DNA from: Kitasatospora sp. DSM 101779
GTDB lineage: Bacteria > Actinomycetota > Actinomycetes > Streptomycetales > Streptomycetaceae
Length of the DNA: 64,000 nt
Reading direction: 5' to 3'
Assembly: GCF_025655475.1 (NCBI RefSeq)
Contig: NZ_JAHTIK010000001.1
Location: 1,513,540 to 1,577,539, forward strand
The first letter of the stretch is position 1; each line of letters starts with the position of its first letter. The notes beneath the pieces are model-generated. The model ran no database searches. It worked only from the letters and a program-made list of their open reading frames with translations, and was not told where the DNA came from. A program made the translations under genes and the position numbers. Shown in pieces: positions 8,395 to 17,584 of this stretch.

Positions 8395-8967
8395 TCAGTG
8401 CCCCGCGCGGCGGCGGCGCAGCAGCAGGGCGCCGCCGGCCGCCGCGGCGGCCAGTACGGCGACGACCACCGCCATCCAGGTCCAGGCGCTGTCGGCCTCC
8501 GCGGCGGCCTCGGTGCTCCGGATCGGCTGGGTGGAGGCACTCGGCGCGGGGGCGGTGCCGACCGGGGCCACCGGTCCGCTGCTGGGTGCGGTGCCGGGGA
8601 CGGCGGTGACGTCCACCTCGGCCTCGCCGCGGCCGAGCGCGGGGAAGCCCGATTCGACGACCACCTTCCAGTGGCCGGGCGGCAGTTGGCGGGCGGTGGT
8701 GTAGGTGCCGGGCTTGCCGTCGACCGCGACCAGCGGCCAGGGTCCGACCGCGCGGCCGTCCTGGGCGGTGGCGTTCAGCGTGCCGGCGATCTTCTCGTCG
8801 ACCGGGTCGTGGTCGTTCTCCCAGGTGGCGACGGCGGTGAGGTGCCCGTCGACCAGGCTGGAGACGGTGAAGGCGATGGTGTCGCCGTGGGCACCGGCGG
8901 GCTGTGCCGTGCCGAGCACGGTCAGGCCGGTGAGGGCGGTGGCGGTGGCGAGGGTGCGCAGGCGCAT
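8395..8967 (-). CDS. Secreted, C-terminally membrane-anchored YtkA/CopC-like protein
   Basis: 190 aa from ATG 8967 (AGGAG 9 nt upstream). Signal peptide to about residue 30 ending PAGAHG, with His exposed at the mature N-terminus as in CopC-like proteins. An Ig-like domain (about 30-115; LTAVATWENDHDPV and ARQLPPGHWKVVVES) fits YtkA/FixH-type folds. Then a Pro/Ala/Ser-rich spacer, one transmembrane helix (about 163-183) and the cytosolic tail RRRRAGH. Such proteins sit at the outer face of the membrane; copper or heme-oxidase assembly is possible but unproven here. Confidence 0.6.
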   Translation of the reverse strand: MRLRTLATATALTGLTVLGTAQPAGAHGDTIAFTVSSLVDGHLTAVATWENDHDPVDEKIAGTLNATAQDGRAVGPWPLVAVDGKPGTYTTARQLPPGHWKVVVESGFPALGRGEAEVDVTAVPGTAPSSGPVAPVGTAPAPSASTQPIRSTEAAAEADSAWTWMAVVVAVLAAAAAGGALLLRRRRAGH

Positions 8968-9073
8968 GGGGGTGGCTCCTGGTCTGGCCGGCGGGCGGAG
9001 GGCCCGGTGGGACGGGACGGCCCGGTGGGACGGGAGGGCCGACTCCCGCCCCACCGGGCTCAGCGGTGCCTCG

Positions 9074-11203
9074 TCAGGAGGCGGCCTGGATGGTCCAGTT
9101 CTGGTAGGACTGGCCGCTGGGCTGCTGCAGTTCCAGCAGCCAGCCGCCGTAGTACCAGCGCTTGCTGGTGCCGAGGACCAGCGAGGAGCCCTTCGCGGTC
9201 AGCGCGTAGCCGCTGCCGGCGGAGGTGATCTTCCACTGCTGGCTGTCGGCGGACGAGCAGGGCTGCTGCATCACGTACTGGCCGGCGACGGCCTGCCCGC
9301 CGATCTGCAGGCACTTGTCGGAGCGGGCGGAGCGGATCTTCAGGTAGCCGTCGCCGGCGTCCTCGAACAGCCACTGCTGGTTGGAGTAGCCGTGCCGCTG
9401 GTAGCCGATGAGCACGGCGCCGTCGCGGGTGGAACCGCCCCACATGTCGGCGGCCTGGCCGGTCAGGCTGTTGATCATCAGGTAGCGGGTGCCGGGCTTG
9501 GTCGGCGCGGGGCCGGCCGCCTTGGCGGTGCGGAAGACGGTGGTGCGGCCGGGCTTGGCGGTCTTGCCGGACGTGTCCTTGACCGCGACGGCGACCTTGT
9601 ACTCGGTGTCGGGCTTGAGGTTGACCAGGCGGACGACGCTGGAGGTGACGGTCGCGATGGAACGGCCGTTGACCTGGAGGTCGTAACCGGCGGCACCGCT
9701 GACCGCCGTCCAGCTGAGCACCGCCGAGTTAGCGGTGATCTGGCCGACCGTCACCTTGGGACCGGTGGTCGAGGTCGGGCTGGGGCTCGGGGTGGGCGTC
9801 GAGTCGGTCGGGCTCGGGCTCGGCGAGGGCGACTGGGTCGGGTCCGGCGTGGTCGGGCTCGGCGACGGCGACTTGGTCGGGGTCGGGGTCGGCGACGGGT
9901 TCGGGTTCGGGTTGGTGCCGCCGTTCGCGAACAGGAACTGGTTGTTGGCGATGTTCCAGTGCGTGGTCAGGTAGCTGCCCGGCTGCGGGTCGGTGTTGAA
10001 GTAGTCGTCGTGGTTGCAGTCGAGGCGGTCGTCCTCGGCCCGGTTCGGGCAGAGGGTCTGCATCTTCGGGTAGTACGGCGAGTCGGAGTAGCACATGATG
10101 TCCCACTCGTCGACGCAGTGCGCGCCCTTGCTGGTGTGCGGGGCGCTGTTGTTGACGGCGCCGAGGTTGTGGCCGAGCTCGTGGGCGGCGGTGGAGCCGC
10201 CCCAGCAGCCGTTGTCGGTGCGGCCGTAGGACGGGCCGAAGTTGGACAGGTTGTCCTGGCCCGGGCGCTCGTCACCGTTGAAGGTGCCGATGCCGCAGTA
10301 GACGTTCGCGTCCGCGAAGACCATGTACTTGCGGTCCTTGCGGTTGAAGCCCTGGGCGGCCAGCGCCTTGTTGCTGGCGCCGAACTCCTGCAGGGAGGCC
10401 GCGGAGAGCTCGACGTTCAGCACCGAGACGGTGCAGTCGGCCTCGGTGACGAAGCGGATGTGCCGGACGCCGCCGGTCTCCTGGGCGCTCGCGTTGTAGA
10501 TGGTGTCGGTGTCCGACGCCCACTTCTTGAACGAGGCGAGGTACTGGGCGAACCGGTCGTTGCCCGGCGCGTGGACGTACATCACCTGGACGCGGTTGCC
10601 GGTCGAGCCGTCGCCCTCGCAGACCACCTTGGAGCCTTCGGCCGCGGCCCCCGCTCCGGCCGAGGGGGTGCCGGCGGGCTCGGCGGAGCCGCCGAGGGCC
10701 TTGCCGGTCTGCAGGTCCAGCACGGGCGGCGCGTCGCTCAGCAGCTCCGCGGCGGACGGCGCGGCGGCCGCGGTCGGGGTGAGGTCGGCGGGCTTCTCGG
10801 TGGTCGCGACCACCGGGGCGGTGCTCTTGTGGACGTCGACGCCGCGCGGCGGCGCGTCCGGGCCGTGGGTGCACAGGCCCTGGTCGTTGACCTTGTAGAC
10901 GCCGACGCACTTGTCGCCGCTGGCGGCCGGCACGAGGCCGCCGTAGACCAGACCGCGGGTCGGGTCGTCCTTGGGTATGGAGGTCACCGGGGCGGGCGCC
11001 TCGTTGTGGAGCGGACCGGAGGCCGGCGAGGGCTCCACCTCCTGCGCGATCACGGCGTCCGCGGAGGTGCGGAGCGGCTTGCCGCCCTCCAACGCGGAGC
11101 CGATGGTGACGGCTCCCGCGATGAGTCCCGCAGTGATGGCGGTTGCGGTGAACATCAGTCCACGGCGGTTGCGGCGACGGTGCGACGCTTTCCTGTGTGA
11201 CAT
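9074..11203 (-). CDS. Secreted zinc metalloprotease with FN3 and ricin-type lectin domains
   Basis: 709 aa from ATG 11203 (GAGGAG 7 nt upstream). Order: Arg-rich start with signal anchor (about 15-40); pro-region; catalytic domain (about 190-425) with zinc site HELGHNLG at 341-348 and the following DIMCYSD, a metzincin-like Met-turn; a linker of Pro/Thr/Ser repeats (about 430-485); an FN3 domain (about 488-575); and a C-terminal ricin-type beta-trefoil (about 590-709) with repeats NQQWLFE, SQQWKIT and YQNWTIQ. The layout suggests an exported protease held on polysaccharide. It is monocistronic, divergent from the acetyltransferase gene. The natural substrate is unknown. Confidence 0.85.
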   Translation of the reverse strand: MSHRKASHRRRNRRGLMFTATAITAGLIAGAVTIGSALEGGKPLRTSADAVIAQEVEPSPASGPLHNEAPAPVTSIPKDDPTRGLVYGGLVPAASGDKCVGVYKVNDQGLCTHGPDAPPRGVDVHKSTAPVVATTEKPADLTPTAAAAPSAAELLSDAPPVLDLQTGKALGGSAEPAGTPSAGAGAAAEGSKVVCEGDGSTGNRVQVMYVHAPGNDRFAQYLASFKKWASDTDTIYNASAQETGGVRHIRFVTEADCTVSVLNVELSAASLQEFGASNKALAAQGFNRKDRKYMVFADANVYCGIGTFNGDERPGQDNLSNFGPSYGRTDNGCWGGSTAAHELGHNLGAVNNSAPHTSKGAHCVDEWDIMCYSDSPYYPKMQTLCPNRAEDDRLDCNHDDYFNTDPQPGSYLTTHWNIANNQFLFANGGTNPNPNPSPTPTPTKSPSPSPTTPDPTQSPSPSPSPTDSTPTPSPSPTSTTGPKVTVGQITANSAVLSWTAVSGAAGYDLQVNGRSIATVTSSVVRLVNLKPDTEYKVAVAVKDTSGKTAKPGRTTVFRTAKAAGPAPTKPGTRYLMINSLTGQAADMWGGSTRDGAVLIGYQRHGYSNQQWLFEDAGDGYLKIRSARSDKCLQIGGQAVAGQYVMQQPCSSADSQQWKITSAGSGYALTAKGSSLVLGTSKRWYYGGWLLELQQPSGQSYQNWTIQAAS

Positions 11204-11386
11204 GTGTCTCTCCTCGTCGGCCCTCGGTGGGGTGTGGTGCTTGCCGACACCTGGGAGATCCGTGGGACGGGAGGGGATAACAGGAATCTCAAACATTTTT
11301 TCGCGGTTGGTTTCGGACGGGACGTCAGAACCACGACGACCGGCCCGGTTGACGGGCCGTCCGAGTACGGAGGAAGAGGAGGAGCG

Positions 11387-12172
11387 GTGGACGCACGACA
11401 GGTGGCCGCCTACCTGGACCGGATCGGCCTGCCGCGGCCGGAGCACGCGGACGCGGCGGCGCTGCGCGCACTGCAGCGCGCGCACCTGGACGCCGTGCCC
11501 TTCGAGACGCTGAGCGTGGCCCGCGGCGAGCCGATCGTGCTGACCGAGCGGGCGCTCTGGGAGAAGCTCGTGGAGCGCCGCCGCGGCGGCTTCTGCTACG
11601 AGCTCAACGGCGCCTTCGCCGAGCTGCTGACGGCCCTCGGCTATCGGGTGGAGCTGCTCGCGGGCCGGGTGTTCGGCCGGGAGGGCCGGCCGGGGCCACC
11701 CTTCGACCACATGGCGCTGCGGGTCGATCTGGACGAGCCGTGGCTGGTGGACGTCGGCTTCGGCCGGTTCAGCCACCACCCGCTGCGGCTGGACGAGCGC
11801 GGCGAGCAGCCCGACCCGGCCGGCCGGTTCACCGTCGCCGAGCACGGCGCGGACCTGGACGTGCTGATGGACGGCGAACCGCAGTACCGGCTGGACCCGC
11901 GGCCCTACGCGCTGGCGGACTTCGGCCCGACCTGCTGGTGGCAGGCGACCTCGCCGGAGTCGCACTTCACCCGGTCGACCACCTGCTCGCGGCTGACCGG
12001 CGAGGGCAGGATCACCCTCGCCGGCACCCGGCTGATCCGCACCGGCACGGACGGCTCACGCACCGAGGAACAGCTGACGGAGGACGAGGCCGTCGCCGCC
12101 TATCGCGAGCACTTCGGGATCGAGCTCGACGCGCTGCCGGTCAGCGCACCGCTGCGACCAGCGCGTCACTGA
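11387..12172 (+). CDS. Arylamine N-acetyltransferase
   Basis: 261 aa from GTG 11387, preceded by AGGAGGAGC. The catalytic triad is visible: Cys70 in RRGGFCYELN, His108 in FDHMALRV and Asp122 in LVDVGFG, at the usual spacing for the family. The enzyme moves acetyl (or other acyl) groups from CoA to arylamines and hydrazines in the cytosol, and homologues also act in natural-product assembly. Its 3' end overlaps the convergent methyltransferase by 32 bp. No biosynthetic cluster surrounds it, so a detoxification-type role is more likely. Confidence 0.92.
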   Translation: MDARQVAAYLDRIGLPRPEHADAAALRALQRAHLDAVPFETLSVARGEPIVLTERALWEKLVERRRGGFCYELNGAFAELLTALGYRVELLAGRVFGREGRPGPPFDHMALRVDLDEPWLVDVGFGRFSHHPLRLDERGEQPDPAGRFTVAEHGADLDVLMDGEPQYRLDPRPYALADFGPTCWWQATSPESHFTRSTTCSRLTGEGRITLAGTRLIRTGTDGSRTEEQLTEDEAVAAYREHFGIELDALPVSAPLRPARH

Positions 12173-12890
12173 CCGACCGCCAGCCCACCCCGGCCTCACG
12201 GAAGCCGGCCTCGACCAGCCGGGCGGCGTGCCACTCGGCGGGGTGGCTGTCGCCGTCGGCGTGGTCGCCGTGGATCGCGAAGCGGGCGGCCACCGCCTCG
12301 GCGAGCGCCGGCTCGGCGGCGGCCGCCCGCCACCAGCCGGCCCAGTCGAGGACCCCGTCGGCCCGCTCGCGCTCCCGGCGGGCGCGCTGCCGGGCCTCGT
12401 CGGCGGCGTTCAGCAGCGGGGTGTCCGACTGCGGCATGTGGTCGGCGTTGGCGAACAGGCCGCCGGGGCGGACCAGCTGCGCGAGGTCGCCGTAGAGCCG
12501 GACGAGCGCGTCGGTGCCGAGCCAGTGCAGTGCGGTCGAGGTGACCACCGCGTCGAAGGGTGCGCCGTCCTCCGGCAGCCGCTTCGCCCACCCGGGGTCG
12601 TTCAGGTCGGCGGTGACGAGGGTGAGCCGGGGCTCGTCGGCGAAGTGGCCGCGGGCGATCGCCAGCAGCGCGGGGTCGACGTCCACGCCGACCGAGACCG
12701 CCCCGGGCAGCCGGGCGAGCAGCCGCTCGCTGATCGAGCCGGTGCCGCAGGCCAGGTCGAGGACGCGCGGCGCCGGGCCGGCCACCGCCTCGACCAGGTC
12801 GAGCATCACCCGGAACCGCTCCTCGCGGTCGGGGAGGTACCACTCCTGCTGGCGGTCCCAGCTGCGCTGCCAGTCGTGCCAGGTCGTCAT
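12141..12890 (-). CDS. Class I SAM-dependent methyltransferase
   Basis: 249 aa from ATG 12890 (GGGAG upstream). SAM-binding motif I is RVLDLACGTGSISERLL (about residues 40-56), followed by VGVDVDP (motif II), TADLNDPGW and the substrate-side motif FDAVVTSTALHWLG. Most like trans-aconitate or small-molecule methyltransferases of the Methyltransf_25 group, which cannot be told apart by eye. It is convergent and overlapping with the acetyltransferase gene. Cytosolic; substrate unknown. Confidence 0.85.
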   Translation of the reverse strand: MTTWHDWQRSWDRQQEWYLPDREERFRVMLDLVEAVAGPAPRVLDLACGTGSISERLLARLPGAVSVGVDVDPALLAIARGHFADEPRLTLVTADLNDPGWAKRLPEDGAPFDAVVTSTALHWLGTDALVRLYGDLAQLVRPGGLFANADHMPQSDTPLLNAADEARQRARRERERADGVLDWAGWWRAAAAEPALAEAVAARFAIHGDHADGDSHPAEWHAARLVEAGFREAGVGWRSVSDALVAAVR

Positions 12891-13055
12891 GCCCCACTCC
12901 CATCGGTAACGGACAGAGCGCCTGTTCACCTCTTACGCTAGCGAGGGTCGGTAATCACCACAAGGCAGTTTCATGTATTATTTTTCGCTCCGCTTCGGCT
13001 GACTCCCGTAGCATTCGCCGGTACAGGCGGCACACCGAGGGAAGCAGCAGCAGGC

Positions 13056-14561
13056 ATGACGGCGGGCCCGGACACCCAGACCCAGATCCAGCAGGACGAC
13101 GACCAGGAGATCGACTTCGGCCCGGGCATCGACCCCGAGCGTCTGGCCCTGTGCCTGGACGTGCTCGCCGAACTCGACGACCTGCACGTGGACCACCCGG
13201 ACGCGATCACCGTCCGCAAGGCCGTGGGCGGCATCTTCCGCACGCTCAAGCAGCGCCGCCGCCAGGAGACCCGCGCCCGCAAGACCGCGAACGACCGGAT
13301 GGTCACCGCGCGGACGGCGACCGGCGCACCCGGCCGGATCGACGACGAGACGGCCGGCGCCTTCGGCCTGACCACCGCCACCACCACCGAGATCGCCGGG
13401 ATACTCGAGCGCCCCCGCTCCTGCTACACCTGCAAGCAGCGGTACGTCGAGGTCGACGCCTTCTACCACCAGCTGTGCCGCGGCTGCGCGGCGCTCAACC
13501 ACGCCCGCCGCGGCGCCCGCGCCGACCTCACCGGCCGGCGCGCCCTGCTCACCGGCGGCCGCGCCAAGATCGGGATGTACATCGCGCTCTGCCTGCTGCG
13601 GGACGGCGCGCACACCACTATCACCACCCGCTTCCCCAACGACGCGATCCGCCGCTTCAAGGCGATGCCGGACAGCGACCAGTGGATCCACCGGCTGAAG
13701 ATCGTCGGCATCGACCTGCGCGACCCGGCCCAGGTGATGGCACTGGCCGACGAGGTCGCCGCGGACGGCCCGCTGGACATCCTGATCAACAACGCGGCGC
13801 AGACCGTCCGCCGCCCGCCCGAGTCGTACCGCGAGCTGGTGGCCGCCGAGTCGGCGCCGCTGCCGGCCGGTGTGCTGCCCCCGTCGACCGTGATCGGGCG
13901 CTTCGGCAGCGGCAACGTGGACCTGCCCGCGCTGCCCGGCCAGGCCTCCGGCGGCAGCGAGCGGATCAGCGCCGAGGACGTGACCGCCCTCGCCCTGGTC
14001 ACCGGCTCCGCCTCGCCGGCCCGGATCGAGGCCGGCACCGCCATCGACGCCGGCGGCCTCGTCCCCGACCTCGCCTCCACCAACAGCTGGGTGCAGACCG
14101 TCGACGAGGTCGGCCCGATGGAGCTGCTGGAGGTGCAGCTCTGCAACTCCACCGCACCGTTCATCCTGATCAGCCGGCTGCGGCCGGTGATGGCCGCGGC
14201 CGCCGCCCGGCGCAAGTACATCGTCAACGTCTCCGCCATGGAGGGCGTGTTCAGCCGCGGCTACAAGGGCGCCGGCCACCCGCACACCAATATGGCCAAG
14301 GCCGCGCTGAACATGCTCACCCGCACCAGCGCGGAGGAGATGTTCCAGACCGACGGCATCCTGATGACCAGCGTCGACACCGGCTGGATCACCGACGAGC
14401 GGCCCCACCCCGACAAGATGCGGCTGCACGACGAGGGCTTCCACGCCCCGCTCGACCTGGTCGACGGCGCGGCCCGGGTCTACGACCCGATCGTCCGCGG
14501 CGAGCTCGGCGAGGACCTGTACGGCTGCTTCCTCAAGGACTACTCCAAGGCAGCCTGGTGA
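13056..14561 (+). CDS. Atypical SDR with N-terminal zinc ribbon
   Basis: 501 aa, about twice the usual SDR length. Residues 1-115 are a helical, charged extension. A CxxC...CxxC ribbon (Cys123/126 and Cys141/144) follows. The Rossmann SDR domain starts near residue 160 (TGGRAKIGMYIAL in place of TGxxxGIG) with ILINNAAQ and VNVSAMEG. An insert of about 100 residues sits between the NNA motif and the catalytic region. The YxxxK dyad is altered: Lys415 is present (TNMAKAAL) but position 411 is Thr, not Tyr, so standard SDR catalysis may be lost. The stop overlaps the Nudix start by 4 nt (GTGA). Function unknown. Confidence 0.75.
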   Translation: MTAGPDTQTQIQQDDDQEIDFGPGIDPERLALCLDVLAELDDLHVDHPDAITVRKAVGGIFRTLKQRRRQETRARKTANDRMVTARTATGAPGRIDDETAGAFGLTTATTTEIAGILERPRSCYTCKQRYVEVDAFYHQLCRGCAALNHARRGARADLTGRRALLTGGRAKIGMYIALCLLRDGAHTTITTRFPNDAIRRFKAMPDSDQWIHRLKIVGIDLRDPAQVMALADEVAADGPLDILINNAAQTVRRPPESYRELVAAESAPLPAGVLPPSTVIGRFGSGNVDLPALPGQASGGSERISAEDVTALALVTGSASPARIEAGTAIDAGGLVPDLASTNSWVQTVDEVGPMELLEVQLCNSTAPFILISRLRPVMAAAAARRKYIVNVSAMEGVFSRGYKGAGHPHTNMAKAALNMLTRTSAEEMFQTDGILMTSVDTGWITDERPHPDKMRLHDEGFHAPLDLVDGAARVYDPIVRGELGEDLYGCFLKDYSKAAW

Positions 14562-15043
14562 CCGGCAGCGGTCCCGTGGTCGGCGGCGGGCTTCCGAGCG
14601 GCGGCGGTCCGATCATCGGTGCAGGGGTCATCGTCCCCACCACCGACGGGCGGGTGCTGATCGGGCGGCGCACCACCGCGGGCGAACCGCCGACCTGGAG
14701 CCTGCCCGGCGGCAAGGTCGACGGCACCGGCGAATCCTTCGAGGAGGCCGCCGCCCGCGAACTCGCCGAGGAGACCGGCATCGTGCTGCCCGCGGCCGCG
14801 ATGCGGGTCCTGGCCGTCCTGCTCGACCACGAGCTCGGCCGGCCCCGGCTGACCGCGGCCGTCCTCGCCCCGCCGAGCGACGCCCCGGCCTTCGTCACCG
14901 AGCCGCACAGCTGCGCCGGCTGGGAGCGGTTCCCGGTGGACGCGCTGCCCGCACCGATGTTCCACCCGTCCGGTCTGGTGCTGGCCCGCTGGCTGCCCGA
15001 CTACCCGGGACCGGCCGGCGCGCACGTCTATCCGCTCGTCTGA
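14558..15043 (+). CDS. Nudix hydrolase
   Basis: 161 aa from GTG 14558, overlapping the SDR stop (GTGA), so translationally coupled. The Nudix box reads GGKVDGTGESFEEAAARELAEETGI: REUxEExGU is intact and the first spacing is one residue longer than the consensus. These enzymes hydrolyse nucleoside diphosphates linked to another group in the cytosol. The preceding PTWSLPGGK is typical of MutT/ADP-sugar types. Coupling to the SDR suggests a shared nucleotide- or cofactor-linked role, but the substrate cannot be read. Confidence 0.85.
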   Translation: MTGSGPVVGGGLPSGGGPIIGAGVIVPTTDGRVLIGRRTTAGEPPTWSLPGGKVDGTGESFEEAAARELAEETGIVLPAAAMRVLAVLLDHELGRPRLTAAVLAPPSDAPAFVTEPHSCAGWERFPVDALPAPMFHPSGLVLARWLPDYPGPAGAHVYPLV

Positions 15044-15300
15044 GCGCGGCGGACTGCGCCCCGGGCGCGTTTTCAAGGGTGACAGCCACCCGCCGAAGGG
15101 CGCCGGGGGCAGCTCCCGGCAGAAGGCCAGGGGCGGAACTGCGCCACGCAGGCGTGGGCCGCCGCACGGATCGCGGCTTGACCGACACCGTCGAGGCACC
15201 CGCATCCGAATCGCGCGGTTCTCCCCCCGCCTTGGGCCGGGAGGTGCCCCCACGCGCGCCTGATCGGCTGCTGGCTACCCCTTGACGGCGGCTCCTGGCC

Positions 15301-15380
15301 GCAGGCCGGTGGCCGGGGCCGCAGGCCGGTGGCCGGGGCCGCAGGCCGGTGGCCGGGGCCGCAGGCCGGTGGCCGGGGCC
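15301..15380. repeat. Perfect tandem repeat, 4 x 20 bp
   Basis: Four identical copies of GCAGGCCGGTGGCCGGGGCC (15301-15320, 15321-15340, 15341-15360, 15361-15380), ending 5 bp before the stop of the next minus-strand gene. Each unit contains GGCC palindromes able to fold into hairpins. The preceding 15044-15300 has no gene; it includes a C/G-rich hairpin near 15211-15252 of the kind repeated in Streptomyces intergenic DNA. Confidence 0.9.
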
Positions 15381-15385
15381 GCCTG

Positions 15386-16132
15386 TCAGCCGTCCTGCGG
15401 GCGGGTCAGCAGGACGAAGGTCCGGGCGAAGGCGGTGCCCTGGGCCACCCGCGGCCAGTCCAGCGCCAACAGGGCCTTCGAGGCCTGCTCGTGCAGGTCG
15501 CCGCCGACCCGTACCTCGGCGGTCTCCCGGCCGGCCCCGCCGCCGAACAGCAGTGAGAGACCGATCGGGCGGTCCCGGTCGAAGCCGTCCGCGAACGCCG
15601 GGGCGAGCTGCGGCAGCAAGGGGCGGGCGAGCATCCAGTCCTGGACCGCACCGTGCCGGTCCCCCGCCCCCCAGGCCGCGATCCCGCCGTGCACGGCGTG
15701 CCAGCCGGGCAGCGCATCCTCGTCGTCCGGGTGCAGGTGGCCGGCGAACCGGCCGTTGTGGGCGAGGAGTTCGAGCAGGGTGAGGCCGGTGGTGGAGGCC
15801 CAGACCTCGACCGCGCGGCACAGCGCGGGCCCGCTGTCGGCCTCGACGCCGGCCATGCAGTCCCGCACCCTGCGCTCCTGCGGCCGTCCGGCGTTCAGCA
15901 GGACGGTCAGGTCGAGGTGGGCCGGGCCCTCGCCGTGCGGGGCACCGACCGCGACGGCGGTGCCGCCCGGGCCGGTGACCAGCGGGCCGTCCACCGTCCA
16001 GGTGTCACCGCCGAGTTCCGTCAACCGTTCGGCCACCGCGGCGCGTACGGCCTGCTCGGAGAGCGGGGCGGTGTCGCCCGGCTGCCTGCGGGCGGCCGCG
16101 GCGGAGCCGCGCCACCAAGATCCCAACCCCAT
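15386..16132 (-). CDS. Conserved protein, unknown function
   Basis: 248 aa from ATG 16132 (MGLGSWWRGS). Soluble and acidic, no signal peptide. Contains TVDGPLVTGPGGTAVAVG, LDLTVLLNAGRPQERRVRDCMAG and ADGFDRDRPIGLSLLFGGG. Looks like an actinobacterial family of uncharacterised proteins; no catalytic motif recognised. Its 3' end abuts the 20-bp tandem repeats. A monocistronic unit. Confidence 0.6.
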   Translation of the reverse strand: MGLGSWWRGSAAAARRQPGDTAPLSEQAVRAAVAERLTELGGDTWTVDGPLVTGPGGTAVAVGAPHGEGPAHLDLTVLLNAGRPQERRVRDCMAGVEADSGPALCRAVEVWASTTGLTLLELLAHNGRFAGHLHPDDEDALPGWHAVHGGIAAWGAGDRHGAVQDWMLARPLLPQLAPAFADGFDRDRPIGLSLLFGGGAGRETAEVRVGGDLHEQASKALLALDWPRVAQGTAFARTFVLLTRPQDG

Positions 16133-16216
16133 GGCGCACACCGTAGCGGCGCGGCCGCCCCGGCCGCCACAGGAACGCCGAACGCGTCCGTGCGGCCGCC
16201 GGGGCGGGGCCCCGGG

Positions 16217-17584
16217 TCAGGGCCGGTAGGTCACGTCGCCGGGCGTGTAACGGCAGTTGGCGCCGTCCGGGCCGCTGCCCGCCTCCTTCGGCTCGCCCGA
16301 GGTGACGCCGGTGTAGCGCTGGCAGACGGTGATCTTCCGGCTGCCGTCGCGGACCAGGGTCAGCCGGGTGATGGCCGCGGTGTCGCCCAGGTTGGCGTTG
16401 ATGCCGACGATCTTCTTGCCGGGAGCGGTGGCGATCACGTTGTCGATCACGACGTGGCGGGGGTACTGCGTCTTGCAGTTGCCGCAGGAGCGGTAGAGCT
16501 TGCCGAAGTCCTCCACCCGGAAGTTCTTGATGACGAAGGTGCCGGGGCCGTTGTGCTGGAAGACCTTGTCGGCGGCGCCGCGCGCACCGCCGCCGTCCAC
16601 CGTCATCACCTGGGAGGCGGAGGTGCCCTTGAAGGTGGCGGCGTCCTCGCCGACGTTCTCCCACCAGACGTTGCGCAGGGTGCAGCTGCCGCTGCAGTGC
16701 ACCCCGTCGGCGGCCGGGTCGCCGAGGACGACGTTCTGCAGCACGGCGCCGTCGGCGAGTTCGAACATGGCGGGCTGGTTCTCGGACTGGCTGCCGCTGC
16801 CCAGCGCGCCCTTGCCGACGAAGCGGCGGCCGCCGCCGTCGAAGAGCTTGGCCACCTTCTGGGTGGCGGTCAGCGGCACGTCGGCCCCCTGCGGGGTCGG
16901 CCAGCCCGGGATCGCCGTTCCGCCGGCGCCGGTCGCGGTGGCGGTCGGGGCGGACGTGGCCGTCGCGGTGGGCTTCGGGATGGCGGTGGGCTTCGCGGTG
17001 GCCGTGGTCGTCGGGGTGCTCGCGGTCGGGGTCGGGGTGCCGGCGACGGGCTTGAAGGTCCAGCGTTTGGCGGGGGCCGAGTCGCAGGAGTTCTGCTGCA
17101 CCGGCGTGCCGGGCGCGGTCGAACCGTCCTTCACTGTCAGGCACGTGCCGCTCGCCGCGTTGACCACCCGGTGGCCGCCCTCGACGGCCGTCACGGTCCA
17201 CCGCTGGGAGGCGGCCGCCGGGTCGCAGGCCTCCGCCTGAACGGCGGCACCGGCACCCGTCCTGGCGTCCCGGACACCCGCGCAGCGGCCGCTGCCGGCG
17301 TCGACCAGCCGGTAGCCGCCGCCGTCGGCGGTCAGCCGCCAGGTCTCGCCGCCGGCACCGCAGTTCCGCTGGGTCAGCTGCGAGTCTGCCGACGCCGCCG
17401 GCGCCTGCAGGCAGAGCCCGCCGGCGGCGCTCACCAGGGTGTAGGAGGACCCGGCCACCGGGGCGGAGGCGGCGGCGTCCGCGCCCGCCCACAGTCCGCC
17501 CGCAATGCCGGCGGTCAGCAGGGCGGCCGCACCCCCGACGGCCGCGATCCTGCCGCGCTTCGGGCGTATCGCGCGCTTGCTCAC
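16217..17584 (-). CDS. Secreted pectate lyase (PL3) with ricin-type domain
   Basis: 455 aa from GTG 17584 (AAGGAG about 10 nt upstream). Signal peptide to about residue 40. Residues about 45-180 form a beta-trefoil lectin domain with three QxW-like repeats (ETWRLTA, SQRWTVT, AKRWTFK). A Thr/Pro linker (about 183-222) follows. The C-terminal PL3 parallel beta-helix (about 235-455) has FELADGAVLQNVVLGDPAADGVHC, VWWENVGEDAATFKG and CGNCKTQYPRHVVIDN. PL3 enzymes cleave polygalacturonate by beta-elimination with Ca2+. It sits 219 bp downstream of the PL1-CE8 fusion gene, so both likely serve pectin breakdown outside the cell. Confidence 0.88.
   Translation of the reverse strand: MSKRAIRPKRGRIAAVGGAAALLTAGIAGGLWAGADAAASAPVAGSSYTLVSAAGGLCLQAPAASADSQLTQRNCGAGGETWRLTADGGGYRLVDAGSGRCAGVRDARTGAGAAVQAEACDPAAASQRWTVTAVEGGHRVVNAASGTCLTVKDGSTAPGTPVQQNSCDSAPAKRWTFKPVAGTPTPTASTPTTTATAKPTAIPKPTATATSAPTATATGAGGTAIPGWPTPQGADVPLTATQKVAKLFDGGGRRFVGKGALGSGSQSENQPAMFELADGAVLQNVVLGDPAADGVHCSGSCTLRNVWWENVGEDAATFKGTSASQVMTVDGGGARGAADKVFQHNGPGTFVIKNFRVEDFGKLYRSCGNCKTQYPRHVVIDNVIATAPGKKIVGINANLGDTAAITRLTLVRDGSRKITVCQRYTGVTSGEPKEAGSGPDGANCRYTPGDVTYRP

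Noticed and set aside
15301..15380. CRISPR-like repeats
   Set aside because: The units are directly adjacent with no spacers, and no cas genes are present.
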